From Hippasteria phrygiana (lineage: Eukaryota > Echinodermata > Asteroidea > Valvatida > Goniasteridae), in the NCBI GenBank assembly GCA_037893225.1, contig JAZGUH010000022.1:1426001-1490000 (forward strand): DNA of 64,000 nucleotides. Direction: 5' to 3'. The notes beneath the pieces are model-generated. The model saw only the letters and a list, made by a program, of their open reading frames with translations, was not told the DNA's origin and made no database searches. Within the stretch, counting starts at the first letter, position 1; each line of letters starts with the position of its first letter. The translations under genes were made by a program, and so were the position numbers. Of this stretch, positions 23,882 through 35,100 are shown one piece after another.

Positions 23882-24578
23882 GGAGAAACGACGAAAAAGT
23901 GGACATCTTTAATTGCGAGGACTTAAACTACGTCCCTTTTACACCCATTGTCAAGATTTTAAGGGAACAAAAGGTGTCCATTCTTACTAATGCTTATGAA
24001 TTAAGTGAATTAAGTCCATTGTTCAGTGGTGAGCTAGGTACGTGAAAGCTTTACCCCGTTGATCCCCTTGTTGCGTAACGAAACAATGGAATAAAAGGTT
24101 CGGTTCTTGAACGCGCTCAATCGAATTCAATAATGGCGTTTGCAGTCATTTGCTGCCGATCGTCGTGTGTTGTACGTGTCTCTGCTAGCTCTGCCAAAAT
24201 GTCTTCTAGTGATGACGATTCGTAGCCTACATATTTTTGAGTTGGAATACGTTTCCAGTTAATGTTGTAAAAAGTGCCTCAACCGAGACAGAGGCCAATT
24301 TATTAGAATTAGTGCAATGTACCCTGTATTTGTGGACATATCCGATGATAATTTAATTGCTATACTTGCGAAGCGGCAGAATCAGAGGCGAAGAAACGTC
24401 ATAATACTCTGATTTGCAAGGCCCCAGCCGATATGGACCCCTGTAACAGATCAAGAAGTGGTGGGAAAAAGCAAGAAAAGGTAACAAGAATTTTTGTTCT
24501 ATAAATTTGACGTAGTAATTTTGCTCTCAGTAACTCATTTTGGCTTATGTTTAGACTGTTGACACACAGCTCTTACTG

Positions 24579-24801
24579 TTAACCTCTTGCGTACAGATGA
24601 CGCCATGTGGCGTCAAAAAAAAAAGTGCCACCAGGCCGGATGACTCCATTGGCCGCCGTTTGTGCAGTTTCAATCCATTGTTGGATTATTGTTTATGTCA
24701 TGCTTGACTTCACAAACACATTGTAGCGGTTCGATTTGGCTGCCAGAACCGCTGCAACACCCCGACGTCTCCCGTAAAATACCGTGCTCAAGGGGTTTTA
24801 A
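24579..24801. mobile_element. piggyBac-like MITE, copy 2 (opposite orientation)
   Basis: TTAA-flanked; about 80% similar to the reverse complement of 23675-23881 by eye. It shares 'gacgccatgtggcgtc', 'gccaccaggccggatga' and 'gacgtctcccgtaaaatacc'. Confidence 0.65.
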
Positions 24802-24949
24802 TATCAACTATTAGAATGTCCAGCCAGATTGATTTTCGCCATGCATGGAGTTGTAATATACAAATTGCAATTTCTGTGTCGATTGAGTCGTGTTTTTCTG
24901 TGTACAGTTAAGAATGTACAGTTAAGAATGTATAGTTACCCGTACATTC

Positions 24950-25710
24950 TTAAAAATAATCGACACTTTTCTGAATAGAGTTACCTCACAAGAGTAATCC
25001 ATATGATTGCTACCCAACATATCGGCTGAAGGAGTTAAGAATTCACACTTAAGGATTATCCGCGCGGCTCTTTTCAGACATTTATTAAGAATATTGTCGT
25101 GAGATGTGTACCGTCCTCCCCATACATTACTACTATAATCCAAAGATGGCATACTAACTTAACAAAAAGAGAGTGAAGGCTCATGCTTTGGGGAACATGG
25201 TCGCGGATTCTATTTAGCATACCTGATTTAGAGGAAAGGGTTTTCTTCACGTATTCAACGTGTGGGCCCCAACTTCCCAAATATTTACAAGAGTTCACCT
25301 TTACCACTGGACTACCAGCGATACTGACATTAAGGTCAGAACTGGATACTTTTCGTTTAGTTCCAATGAGCATGGATTTGGTTTTGCTGGGGTTTATTGT
25401 AAGTTTGTTTCTGACCCACCAATCGTAAATTCTAGCTAGGGCTGTATTCAAGTTGTTCTCTATCTCATCAACAAATTACACTCTTTAGGGATACAAAGCG
25501 GTTGGTCACTTGTATAAATAATAAATAACAGTGGACCTAAAATTGATCCCTGTGGTACGCCGGTGGATATGTGGCCCTCAATATTAACAGACTACGTTCA
25601 CTTAGATATGACTTAAACCAGTTGATTACAGAGGTTGATCCTTTCAAGTTTATCTAGGAGAGTTGCGTGATTAACGGAGTCAAATGCTTTACTTAAATCT
25701 ACATTAACCC
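24950..25710 (-). pseudogene. LINE reverse transcriptase relic
   Basis: On the - strand the pieces read in order DLSKAFDSVNH, GVPQGSILGPLLFI, WWVRNKLTINPSKTKSMLIG, CKYLG, HVEYVKKTLSSK and NKCLKRAARII. They lie in different frames with stops, and the region that should hold the YADD box is deleted. Related to the better preserved copy at 45756-46686 (CR1/L2/Jockey-like group, inferred). Confidence 0.8.
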
Positions 25711-25996
25711 GCCTTGGTTTGTGCCCTGTGCCCAAACTTGTTTATCACGAGTCTTTTCACTGTGCATGTCATCTTGCTGTGTTGCCGCTGAAAAGAAAAG
25801 GAAAAAAATATATAATTTTTTTACTTAATCGATCACTGCATATAACAAATGAAACAGTGTAAACTGCCCCGTCGGTTGCAAATACGTTTGAATATTTAAA
25901 GTAACTGCCACAATTACCGATCAAAGAGTCTTTAGTGGAAGAATATTTTGTACTCGAAAGAGTGTGATAAAGACGTTTTGAGTTTTTAGTTCGTAT

Positions 25997-26043
25997 ACTG
26001 TTTTCGTGGAATAGGAATACTATTCATATTCCACGAAAACAGT
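25997..26043. repeat. Perfect 17-bp hairpin downstream of the gene B stop
   Basis: 'actgttttcgtggaata' and its exact inverse are separated by 13 nt. On the - strand it begins 36 nt past the gene B stop codon, so it should be in the 3' UTR. Confidence 0.6.
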
Positions 26044-26078
26044 GTTAATTAATTGTATTTTGACGTCCAACAACCTAC

Positions 26079-26121
26079 CTACTTATTTTCGATTCCCAAC
26101 ATCTCTACGCTATTCCTCCCA
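26079..26121 (-). CDS. Gene B exon: C-terminal tail and stop
   Basis: Acceptor 'tttcttttctcag', phase 2, matching the previous donor. Completes Ser, then GRNSVEMLGIENK and TAG. Size, phase and position match gene A 18717-18756, and G-(K/R)-NSVE is repeated on both sides of the splice junction. No clear AATAAA was seen downstream. Confidence 0.7.
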
Positions 26122-29100
26122 CTGAGAAAAGAAAAAGAAATGGAGATTACATAAATATTAAAGTCGTGGTCATCATCATCATCACCATCGCCATCATTAT
26201 GGAGGGGGGGGGGGGGGGGGGGTGTCACATTTGGGTTGATTTCAGGGGGAACATTTTTCATTTTGCATGATCCACACAGGGGTTAGGGGAGAAATGACCC
26301 CCTTCTCCTCAACAAGTTACTGGCCAGGCGTTATCGCTATCATTCTGAGATATCAATATACCACCCTAATCCAATGAAATGTTTTTACTTTGAATAAATA
26401 TAAAGCACTTTTACAAGTCTTAACGGTATGATGCAGCATAGAGGTGGCAACGTAGTTGCAGGCAGTGTCCACACTTTGTGGGCTTCGACAGCCACGTGAA
26501 ATACCAAACTTCAAATATTTTTAGCTCAATGCATTTATGTCACAAAAACAGTGAAAACCGTTCTGCTCTAACAGTTTTTGCACGATCATATGTTCATATT
26601 TGAATTGTTGAAATCGAAATAAGTTAGTGTTTTTGAAAGTCTTCCCATACAATTCTCTTGAAGATGACAGCAGGCGGAAAAATTCCTCAGGATTGGTACT
26701 CTTATCATTTTAAGTATTCGGCTTTCAGATTGAAACTACCGCAATAAGACACTCATCTTTAACAGTTTATTTTTCTCGTATTTGTTTTTTAGCGAAATTA
26801 ACCAGATTTGAACACAATGGTCATACAATATTTTATCATGATCATTATCACCGATGACAGAAACCATTCTCAATATTGTCTGCGTTGTTTTTATGAATGT
26901 TTACCTGCCCCCATCAGCAAGGCCCTCCACAGAATTCTTGCCCGCCGATTTCTTGTAGACACAGTAGACAATGACAGCAATGGTGATCAGCAGAGCCGCA
27001 CCCCCAAGACCCACCGACAGCCCAACAATCAGAGGAATGTTCAACCCATCTTCTTCTACAGGTGTGCACTTCGGTCCCTCTGTGTTCGGCGGGCATTCGC
27101 TACAAAACAAAAAGGAACCAAGTCTCCTTCAATTGATTTTCGGTGAGATTTATAGCGAGAACTTTTCAAACCCGAGCATGTCGATTAAAAAAAAAATAAT
27201 AATGTGCATGAAGACCGATTTTGAAACATAATTTTAGTTGCATGCTAAGAATGATTTAAAATAGAAACAACAGCTCCACGAAAACTTTAAGAGGCAATTT
27301 ATTGTTCCAACGCATTTTCTGTTCAAGTGTAACTGTGAATCGTCCCCACCCTCTTCGTATATAGGTAACGGTAACTTCCGGGTCCGTGGGGCTCGCGTGA
27401 AGCAACACGTATATTCCGTTCGTTTGCACTGCACTTCCCGGCCGAAATGACGTCACACTGACGAAGGGATTGTATGTGAGTGAGTTGAATGGTTACCTGC
27501 AAACTGCATCCATGCCCAGCTCTTGGGTGCAGACTCCTCCATTACTGCAGTAGTTGGGGGTGGACACGCAAGTTGACACACATTTCAGAATGCAATGGTC
27601 ATTTGTCTTGTCCTTGTACAACTTGCGTTTGCCACCGCATGTTATTGCCTCCTCGTCTACATTGCTGCAAACCTCGGTGATTTCTGAATTGAAAACCAAG
27701 GGGTACTTGAGGTCAATATGAACAAGAGGTCAATATTTTGCAGCGTTACATTTGAATAAGGGTCAAAAGAATTTCCCTCATTTTTATACGAATGTATAGG
27801 AAATGAAAATTAAACTATATTCCCCTGCACGCATACGGCATTGTAGCTCGAAAGTCTGACAAAACCCATGAAGAGAATACAGCGGGAAACAAAATCTGGT
27901 CTCTGGGGAAAAACTTCGGAAAATGGCAAGGAAGGAAATGAAAACCCAATCTACATAATCGACACTCGGCGGGATTCGAACCCGGATCAGAGAAGTGGAA
28001 GGTGAGGAAATGAGCACCGTGACAACCTGATTCCCTGTTTACAAAAGTATAATGTGGGTTTCTTTATTTTTCAGTGTTCCTGTCTATAAGGAATATTACA
28101 TGTATAAGGCGTTGTTTGCAATGAAAAAGGTGTTGGTTTCTTTTAGCCATTATAAATGTTATTAGGTACATAACAGTCTGGTGCCAACATATTTTTGTTT
28201 TTTTTCTTCAATTTTTGACACTTTAATTAACGATAGCATCGATGAAGATAAATGTAATTTAAGGCTTCGCTTAGTGGAAACTACAACTTAAGCGAGCATT
28301 TTGTTTATGGGACCACAAGTAGTTAATCCATAAAATAAAATGAAATGTGAGTCAATACTTCTGGTTCTAAGAACCACACCTAGAACCACACACCCTCTTG
28401 ATTTGGTTCCGCAAATGTTTCTGTAATGGTTAAAATAACGGCAAGCTACGTCTGTTATATAGTCGCTGGTGAGTATATCGGTAGTCGGGTGGTCATCCTG
28501 ATTTTCCAAAAAGGTGTAGGCCAAGAGTACCGAACTGTTGCCATGACGACTGGTTCAAAAAAATTCCATAAATCCCCCCCCCCCCCACCCCCGAGTGCAA
28601 AGTATTGTGAAAATGGGTGTCTTCTTTTGACACGTCGTGGTTTCTAAACTGTTCCTTTCCTAAGAACCAATCATGCAAACATATTGGCATTAAGATCACT
28701 TAATTAGGCTGGTTCACATGGCACAGTACGTGATGTCATCACTTAGGTCGGTCTACTCTGTTGGGGCACCCAATACGAATACCCACCGCTGCTTATAAGC
28801 GAGGCTTGGGCATCGAAATGCACGCTATAATCGTGGCGGCAATATATTACCGTATTGTAATACCGTAAGGACACACTTAATGAGGGTTGAATAAAACAAA
28901 CTAAGCCGATTTGGCCGAGCTGTTCCGGTGACTTAGTGGTAAAGGATCTATCCTGCATCAGTTGCACCTAGTTCGAACCTGACTCCATTTTTTTCCGTAT
29001 TTTGTAGACAAATTTTGTTAAACACGGTTTAGAGTCAACATAAAATATTGCTCTTTTTCTAACTCGTGGTTTGAAGGATTTTTTTAAAGGAAAAAAATCA

Positions 29101-32100
29101 TACACCTGCAGTCTACTGGACTACAGGCCTCGCTAACTAGCGTGTACAGTTTATTACATAATACGATAAGATATTACCGCCACGATTATAGCGTGGCATT
29201 TCCATGCCCAAGCCTCGCTTATAAGCAGCGGTCGGTAGTCGAATTGGATGGTTGGGAAGGGGCAGCATTCTGGATTTGATTTTTTTCTTTTGTCGAATGA
29301 TTGCTACTTGCGTATAAACGAGAACATCTGAGGTAATTTTCGCGCCGCGCCAGCCCCTGTATACAAACCTATAGGTACACATCTCCCGCAATCTTTCTCG
29401 ACCTGTAGGCTCCCAACTGCACCGTTTTTCAGTGCGTCTGCCAGGGTCGATCTGTCGAAAAACTCGGAATCGCTTATTCCCCGGACTTCTTCAACAGAGT
29501 AGTTGTAGCTCACTGAGTGCGGGATGACGACGCTACCTTTCCTGAGAGAATGGGGAACCCCACAGCGGGAGGGGGAGGGGGTTAGTTGGACATTGAAATC
29601 AGAAGATCATGAAAAGATTATCAAATTTAAATTTCAAGCCTGTTTATTTCATTCTTAAACCTCACAGAAGAACATAAACGGCGTAGGAGCGATGTAGTAC
29701 ACATTGCGTCACTGTAATTGACAAGTTACCCATACTGCCTCGTCGGGCACTCTGGTATTCCTCGAAATATTTCAAGATATAACATTTAAAGCATCTGGAA
29801 GCATTTCTTATGTTGTCGTGATGTTATTGTGTGTGATAGCAGTGTTGACCGACAATAATACGTAAATGCCTGGCGCGGGCCATTAGGAAAGTCATGATGC
29901 GCCAAGCGGCAAAAATTGTCATAAGTGTCGATCGCAATCTCAACTTTTCTAAGGTATTTTCAGACCCAAACATATGGCCAGAAATTGTATTTAAATACAT
30001 TCATCAATTCCCAGCTCCGCAGATTAAACAAACTCTTCCCGAATTTCTTCAAATTCACTACAAAGTTGCGCACAGTATATATGTGGATGTCTTTTGCGGT
30101 CGTATTTTCACTAGTTATCAAGCTTGATGTACTTGCACGGAAGACATTTTGTTTATTCTGCATCCATAGACCATTGTCTGCATAAGATATTTTGTTCTTT
30201 TCGTTGGAAAAAAAAACGATGATTTTGTTTACAGCAGCTCTTTACTAGACTCCCCGTGTTTTTGCATCACGGCTTCGCAATCTTCTAATGTGAGCCCAAA
30301 CAAGCAATTGCGGAATCACTATTTCATGCAAGATAGTGGTATCTGCGACGGTACTTTTAGCGACAACTCTAAAAGTGGGTGTCATGTACCGGTATTAAAA
30401 AACAGGACTAATTTTAAATGGGAAGGAATAAGGAGGTGGAATACACTGAAAACGTAAAGCACGAGGTAGGCCTGTGACACGAGGCATGTTTTATTCTACT
30501 ATTGGCAATTTTCTAAAACTGCAAAGCGTCAAGCTAGAGAATATGATGTAAACATAATGTTTATTTCATTGTATTATTTTTGAATGTTCGTATAGTCAGA
30601 ATAGGAGGAGAGCTAGGGTTGATCTTCCTTCAACATGTTGAGTTGAAGACTTTAATGTTGTTCTTTATTGTTACGAAAAAAATATTTATATGGTTGTGAA
30701 TTCACGACGTACGGTAATACATAACAATGTACATGCAACAAATTAATCTCTTTTTACTCCTTGTGGTGTGTTAATGACCAACAGACACATTAATTCCGAG
30801 TGTATCCGTCTCAAGAATGACACATATAGCGCCTAAACGCGAAGGTTACAACTTTACGCAGATACCCACCCATGCGTCATTTTGGAGTAAAATATACTCG
30901 GGATTAGTGCGTCTGTTTCTCACACTATTGCGTGCGATTGAGAGGTAAAAAGCAATATCCAATAGAATCATATTACATTTACAACCATAAACAATGAGAA
31001 GTGCATGTACTTACTCGATTGCCGTCTGGTTCACTGTAACGGCTTTGAAGCTGCTAGGAGACACTTGACTGTACATTGACGTTACCTAAAATGAACAGAC
31101 GGCAGAGTTGTAATCAAGTCAATCACAAGTCACATCGCAAGTGCGGTCTGAAGTCGTCACAGGATATGCAAAGGAACTGTGAACAAATATTCCTTTGTCA
31201 CTCCTCATCCCCTGTAGCTTGCGAGATGACTTGTGATTGGTCTGTCTGGTCTGGTCTGGTCTGGTCTGGTCTGGTATAAAATTCTAAAACCAAAGTGACG
31301 TTAATGTATTGAGGATTCCCTATTCCATTTTCTAAAAAAATGTTAGTAACAATATTATAATACTTGAGTAAACAACAGGTGACGATTTTTAATGTTTTTC
31401 TTTATTTCTGACTTTTGTTAATTTCTGACTTTGGGATTGTTTTAGCTGTGTCGATTATCCTTACCCTTTTATTAACTAAAATGATCTATTCGTAGTTTTC
31501 GTGATTTACTTACAATCTCCTTGAACGTCCGAACAAGTGCCAAGCACTCGAATGACATACTGTCAATGCCTGGATCGCACCCATACGATGAGGAAGTCAA
31601 AATGGCAATCACCATGTGGAATTTCTTCTCCAGTTCTTCCGATCCTGCTGATTTTGAAGAAAAAAAATAATAATAAGTAAAGACCGTCCGATTCATTATT
31701 TCACCAGCTGAGCTTAAAAAGAAAACAAATTAGAATTACACGTTTTCCTTTTTAAGGTGTGAGAGAGACTGAGATTGCGGGTAACACCATGTGAAATAAA
31801 TCTCTTCTAGGAAGAAGTGTGGTTCTGAAAAGCACCGGGGTGAGTGTGTAACTCGACGTTTCGGACAGTGTGCTCTGTTCGTCCTCGGGAGTGACTCCGC
31901 AATCTCAGTCTCTCTCATATCGCACCCATTATGCAAAGCTTCAAATCGTATCTATTTTAAGGTGTTTCTGATATCATGTCTTCATTATATACATAATTCA
32001 GCCGCTATAGAACAAATACCGGATCTTGGACTTTCCTTGCGTTGTTGCAATTTATACAACACCTGAATAAATCCCAGCCATCCGATTAGTAGATCGTCGA

Positions 32101-35100
32101 TCACGTGCATTTAATTATTCGTCCCATCGCACTACGCGATCCCGCACCGCCAAAAAAGTTCTATCACATGGTTCTATCAAACGGTAACACGTTTGATAGA
32201 ACTTCCCCGCCGTTACAACACGGCTGTCATTGGACTGGTTCCCGGTCCCTCCGTTGTCCTTCGGACTTCAAATGTATATTATATACATACGGGGACTGGG
32301 AACCAGTCTAGGCTGTCATTCACACAAAATGGCGGACGGTGTTTCCGAACTGCGGTTTGTTTTCCTAACAGACGACGAAATATTCGAACTCGTAGGCGTT
32401 GCTAAAGATACAAATGAAATATGCAGTCAAACGATCAGAGGAATTTGCAAGACACGCATGAACAACTGATTCGGAACTGGACCTCTTTTTGTCGCGGTTT
32501 TATGCGGGACTGAGAAGGTAAACGGCACGTTGTACACCAAGAAATCCATGCATGCAATCTGTCAGATTTATTCAGGCGTTGTATAAAACAAATAATGAAT
32601 GTTTCACATTCGTGCAATGGTAAGAATAATTTCATTCGGTGACAGATGGAATGTCCCATTCCACTCGGCTTCGCCTCGTGGAATGGAACATTCAATCGGT
32701 CACCTCATGAAATTATTCTTACCATCGCACTCATTTGTATAATAAGAACGAGTTTTCCACAAACAGCCTTCAGAGTATCAGGCCTATTTGTTTCTAAAGT
32801 AAATGGGTCACGATATGTTCCATTGTTTTAGGCTACACGTGTATTCACAAGTAAGCTTTTACAACCATGTAATAATATACTGTTCGTGCTTTTTGCGAGT
32901 TGCAGCGCCTAAATTATTGTTTTAAATTGCCCTATTTCTAGCAATACAAAAGCTATCCATTTTTGAATGAGCCATCGAACAAAAAGCCACTAATGGTTAG
33001 TTATCAAATAATTACTTTACAAAAATGTGGCGGCCAGACAATAATTCGAGTGTATATATGTAGGGCCTATGCATAAGATTCGCAAAAGCCCTTTTTGGAG
33101 GGTTGCACATGCCCAAAATAGAAAAAAATGCATTTAAAAGAAGAAAAAATAGAAGACAAAATATCATTTTGCAAAGGTCCCACAAAATGAAAATAGTTCT
33201 CAAACATATTTTGCACAAATATATATGAATTGTATAAACATAAAAGAATTCCCTTTTGAAACTAATTGAAATAGGAAATAAGTGTTTTTTCCTCTTAGTC
33301 AAGCTATTTCCTGACATGTTAGGGCGCTGTTGCTATTGTGACAATCAGTGTATTCACTACACGGTTTTAGGCAAAATGACAGTACAAAACAGTCAAATTT
33401 GACTATTGTACATTAAATTGTCACTGAATTTATGATGAAGCTTAAACATTCAGGAACTGAACATTCCTTCAATTTTCATACACGTAGGCCTACCAACTAT
33501 GACACCGAAGCTTCCCTTGTGTGACATCACTCGTTTCATGAATATGTAAATTCATTCTAGCATAAAATCAAACGGATTGCTAAATGGGGCATAAAACGCC
33601 TTCAGAATGGCAAACCAAAGATTGGAAGTGATGGTGAATTGTGACCTTTTAGGTGACCTTTAAATGATTGCTACAACTCTGACCATCAGATTAATGCCAA
33701 CTATATAATCATTTTTCATAAACGGATATTTTGGAAGTAACATCCCGGGATCTCCCCAAAAAATCTACTAAAACGAATACAATGTCTTCACAATGGCACT
33801 CACGATTTGTCAGAGTTATCTATTCAAACAATTGTACATAGCTACCTGTTACGATTATATCAGGGTACTCTGCTGCAATGTAACCTGCAATACACACAGA
33901 TATAATTAATGTTTGGTTAAATAGGGTTCGAAAACAACTATACAAGTGCAATAATTTGAAAGTGCAACCATAGACAATTCAAATAGTGGGTTTTTTAATA
34001 ACAAAAGGAGAAATTTGCCCATGACAATAACGGGAACACGAACACAAAATTGTCGTTCCAGTCTGATCCGATACATAATGGTGTCATTTGAGTTGAATCT
34101 TCATGGAATTCCCTAACAAACACATTTGTTATATCCCCGTCTTGGATACTGTATTTTGATTGGCCTAAACAATCACGTGCCCGGTCTATAAAAACGCATG
34201 GCACACTCCAAGCATGATATCACACATCAGCGCAGCCAGCTCGCTATTGAGCTGTATCATTGGTACTCACGCTACACTGTTAACGAGAGTAAACTATAGT
34301 GGGAACAGCGGACTAGCAGAAGATTAGCTGTTTTGATCGCGTGATTTGTTTGAGTTCATTTCCCCCGAGAAAGGCAAGTTGAACTGAACAAATCTAGGTT
34401 TGGCGATATAACAAAACAATTGTTGACTGCTGTGATGTGATGTGGGATATGACATTTTTAACACCCGAGGGACGCATAGCACCCGAGGCAAAGAATTATC
34501 ACCCGGCATTTACAAGGCCTATACCTTTGTGAACATTCACCGTGAATGACGTTCGAGGATACTTCAATAATATCTTGTGTTCATATTAGTATAAAATTAT
34601 CTTTAATAAAGTTCGTGAGGATAACGTTTTGAAAGAAAATCTTACGTTCGCAACTGTAGACTCCATCCCCATTGAACCCTTCCTTACATTCGCAATCATA
34701 GAACTCCGGCGGCTGGCGGTCAATGCAGATTGCGTTGGCAAGGCAAGGGTTACTCGTTTCACATTCATCCAAGTCTGTTGACAGAGGAAGATACCGTGCG
34801 CTAATCCGAAGGCATCTTATTGTAATTTGCTTTGTTTTCAAAGGTAAACTATTCAACTATAAAATCTTCATACCGTAATATTGCTGAATAAATCAACTCT
34901 TTTGTGTGTAACCTGGATGGAAGAGGTTCGTAGCATGGAATACCCAACATTTTTGCTACAAAATTTCAATTGAGATATAACACAAACATTGCTCAAGGAA
35001 ATACGACAGAGTAAAGAACAAGTAAAGAATGAGTGACGTCGATAAATGAACACTTATACTATTTCTTTAAAGCTAGAATTAAAACACAATATCTTCCCTA

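Noticed and set aside
26808..27231. Two + strand ORFs
   Set aside because: Antisense to the membrane-helix exon of gene B.
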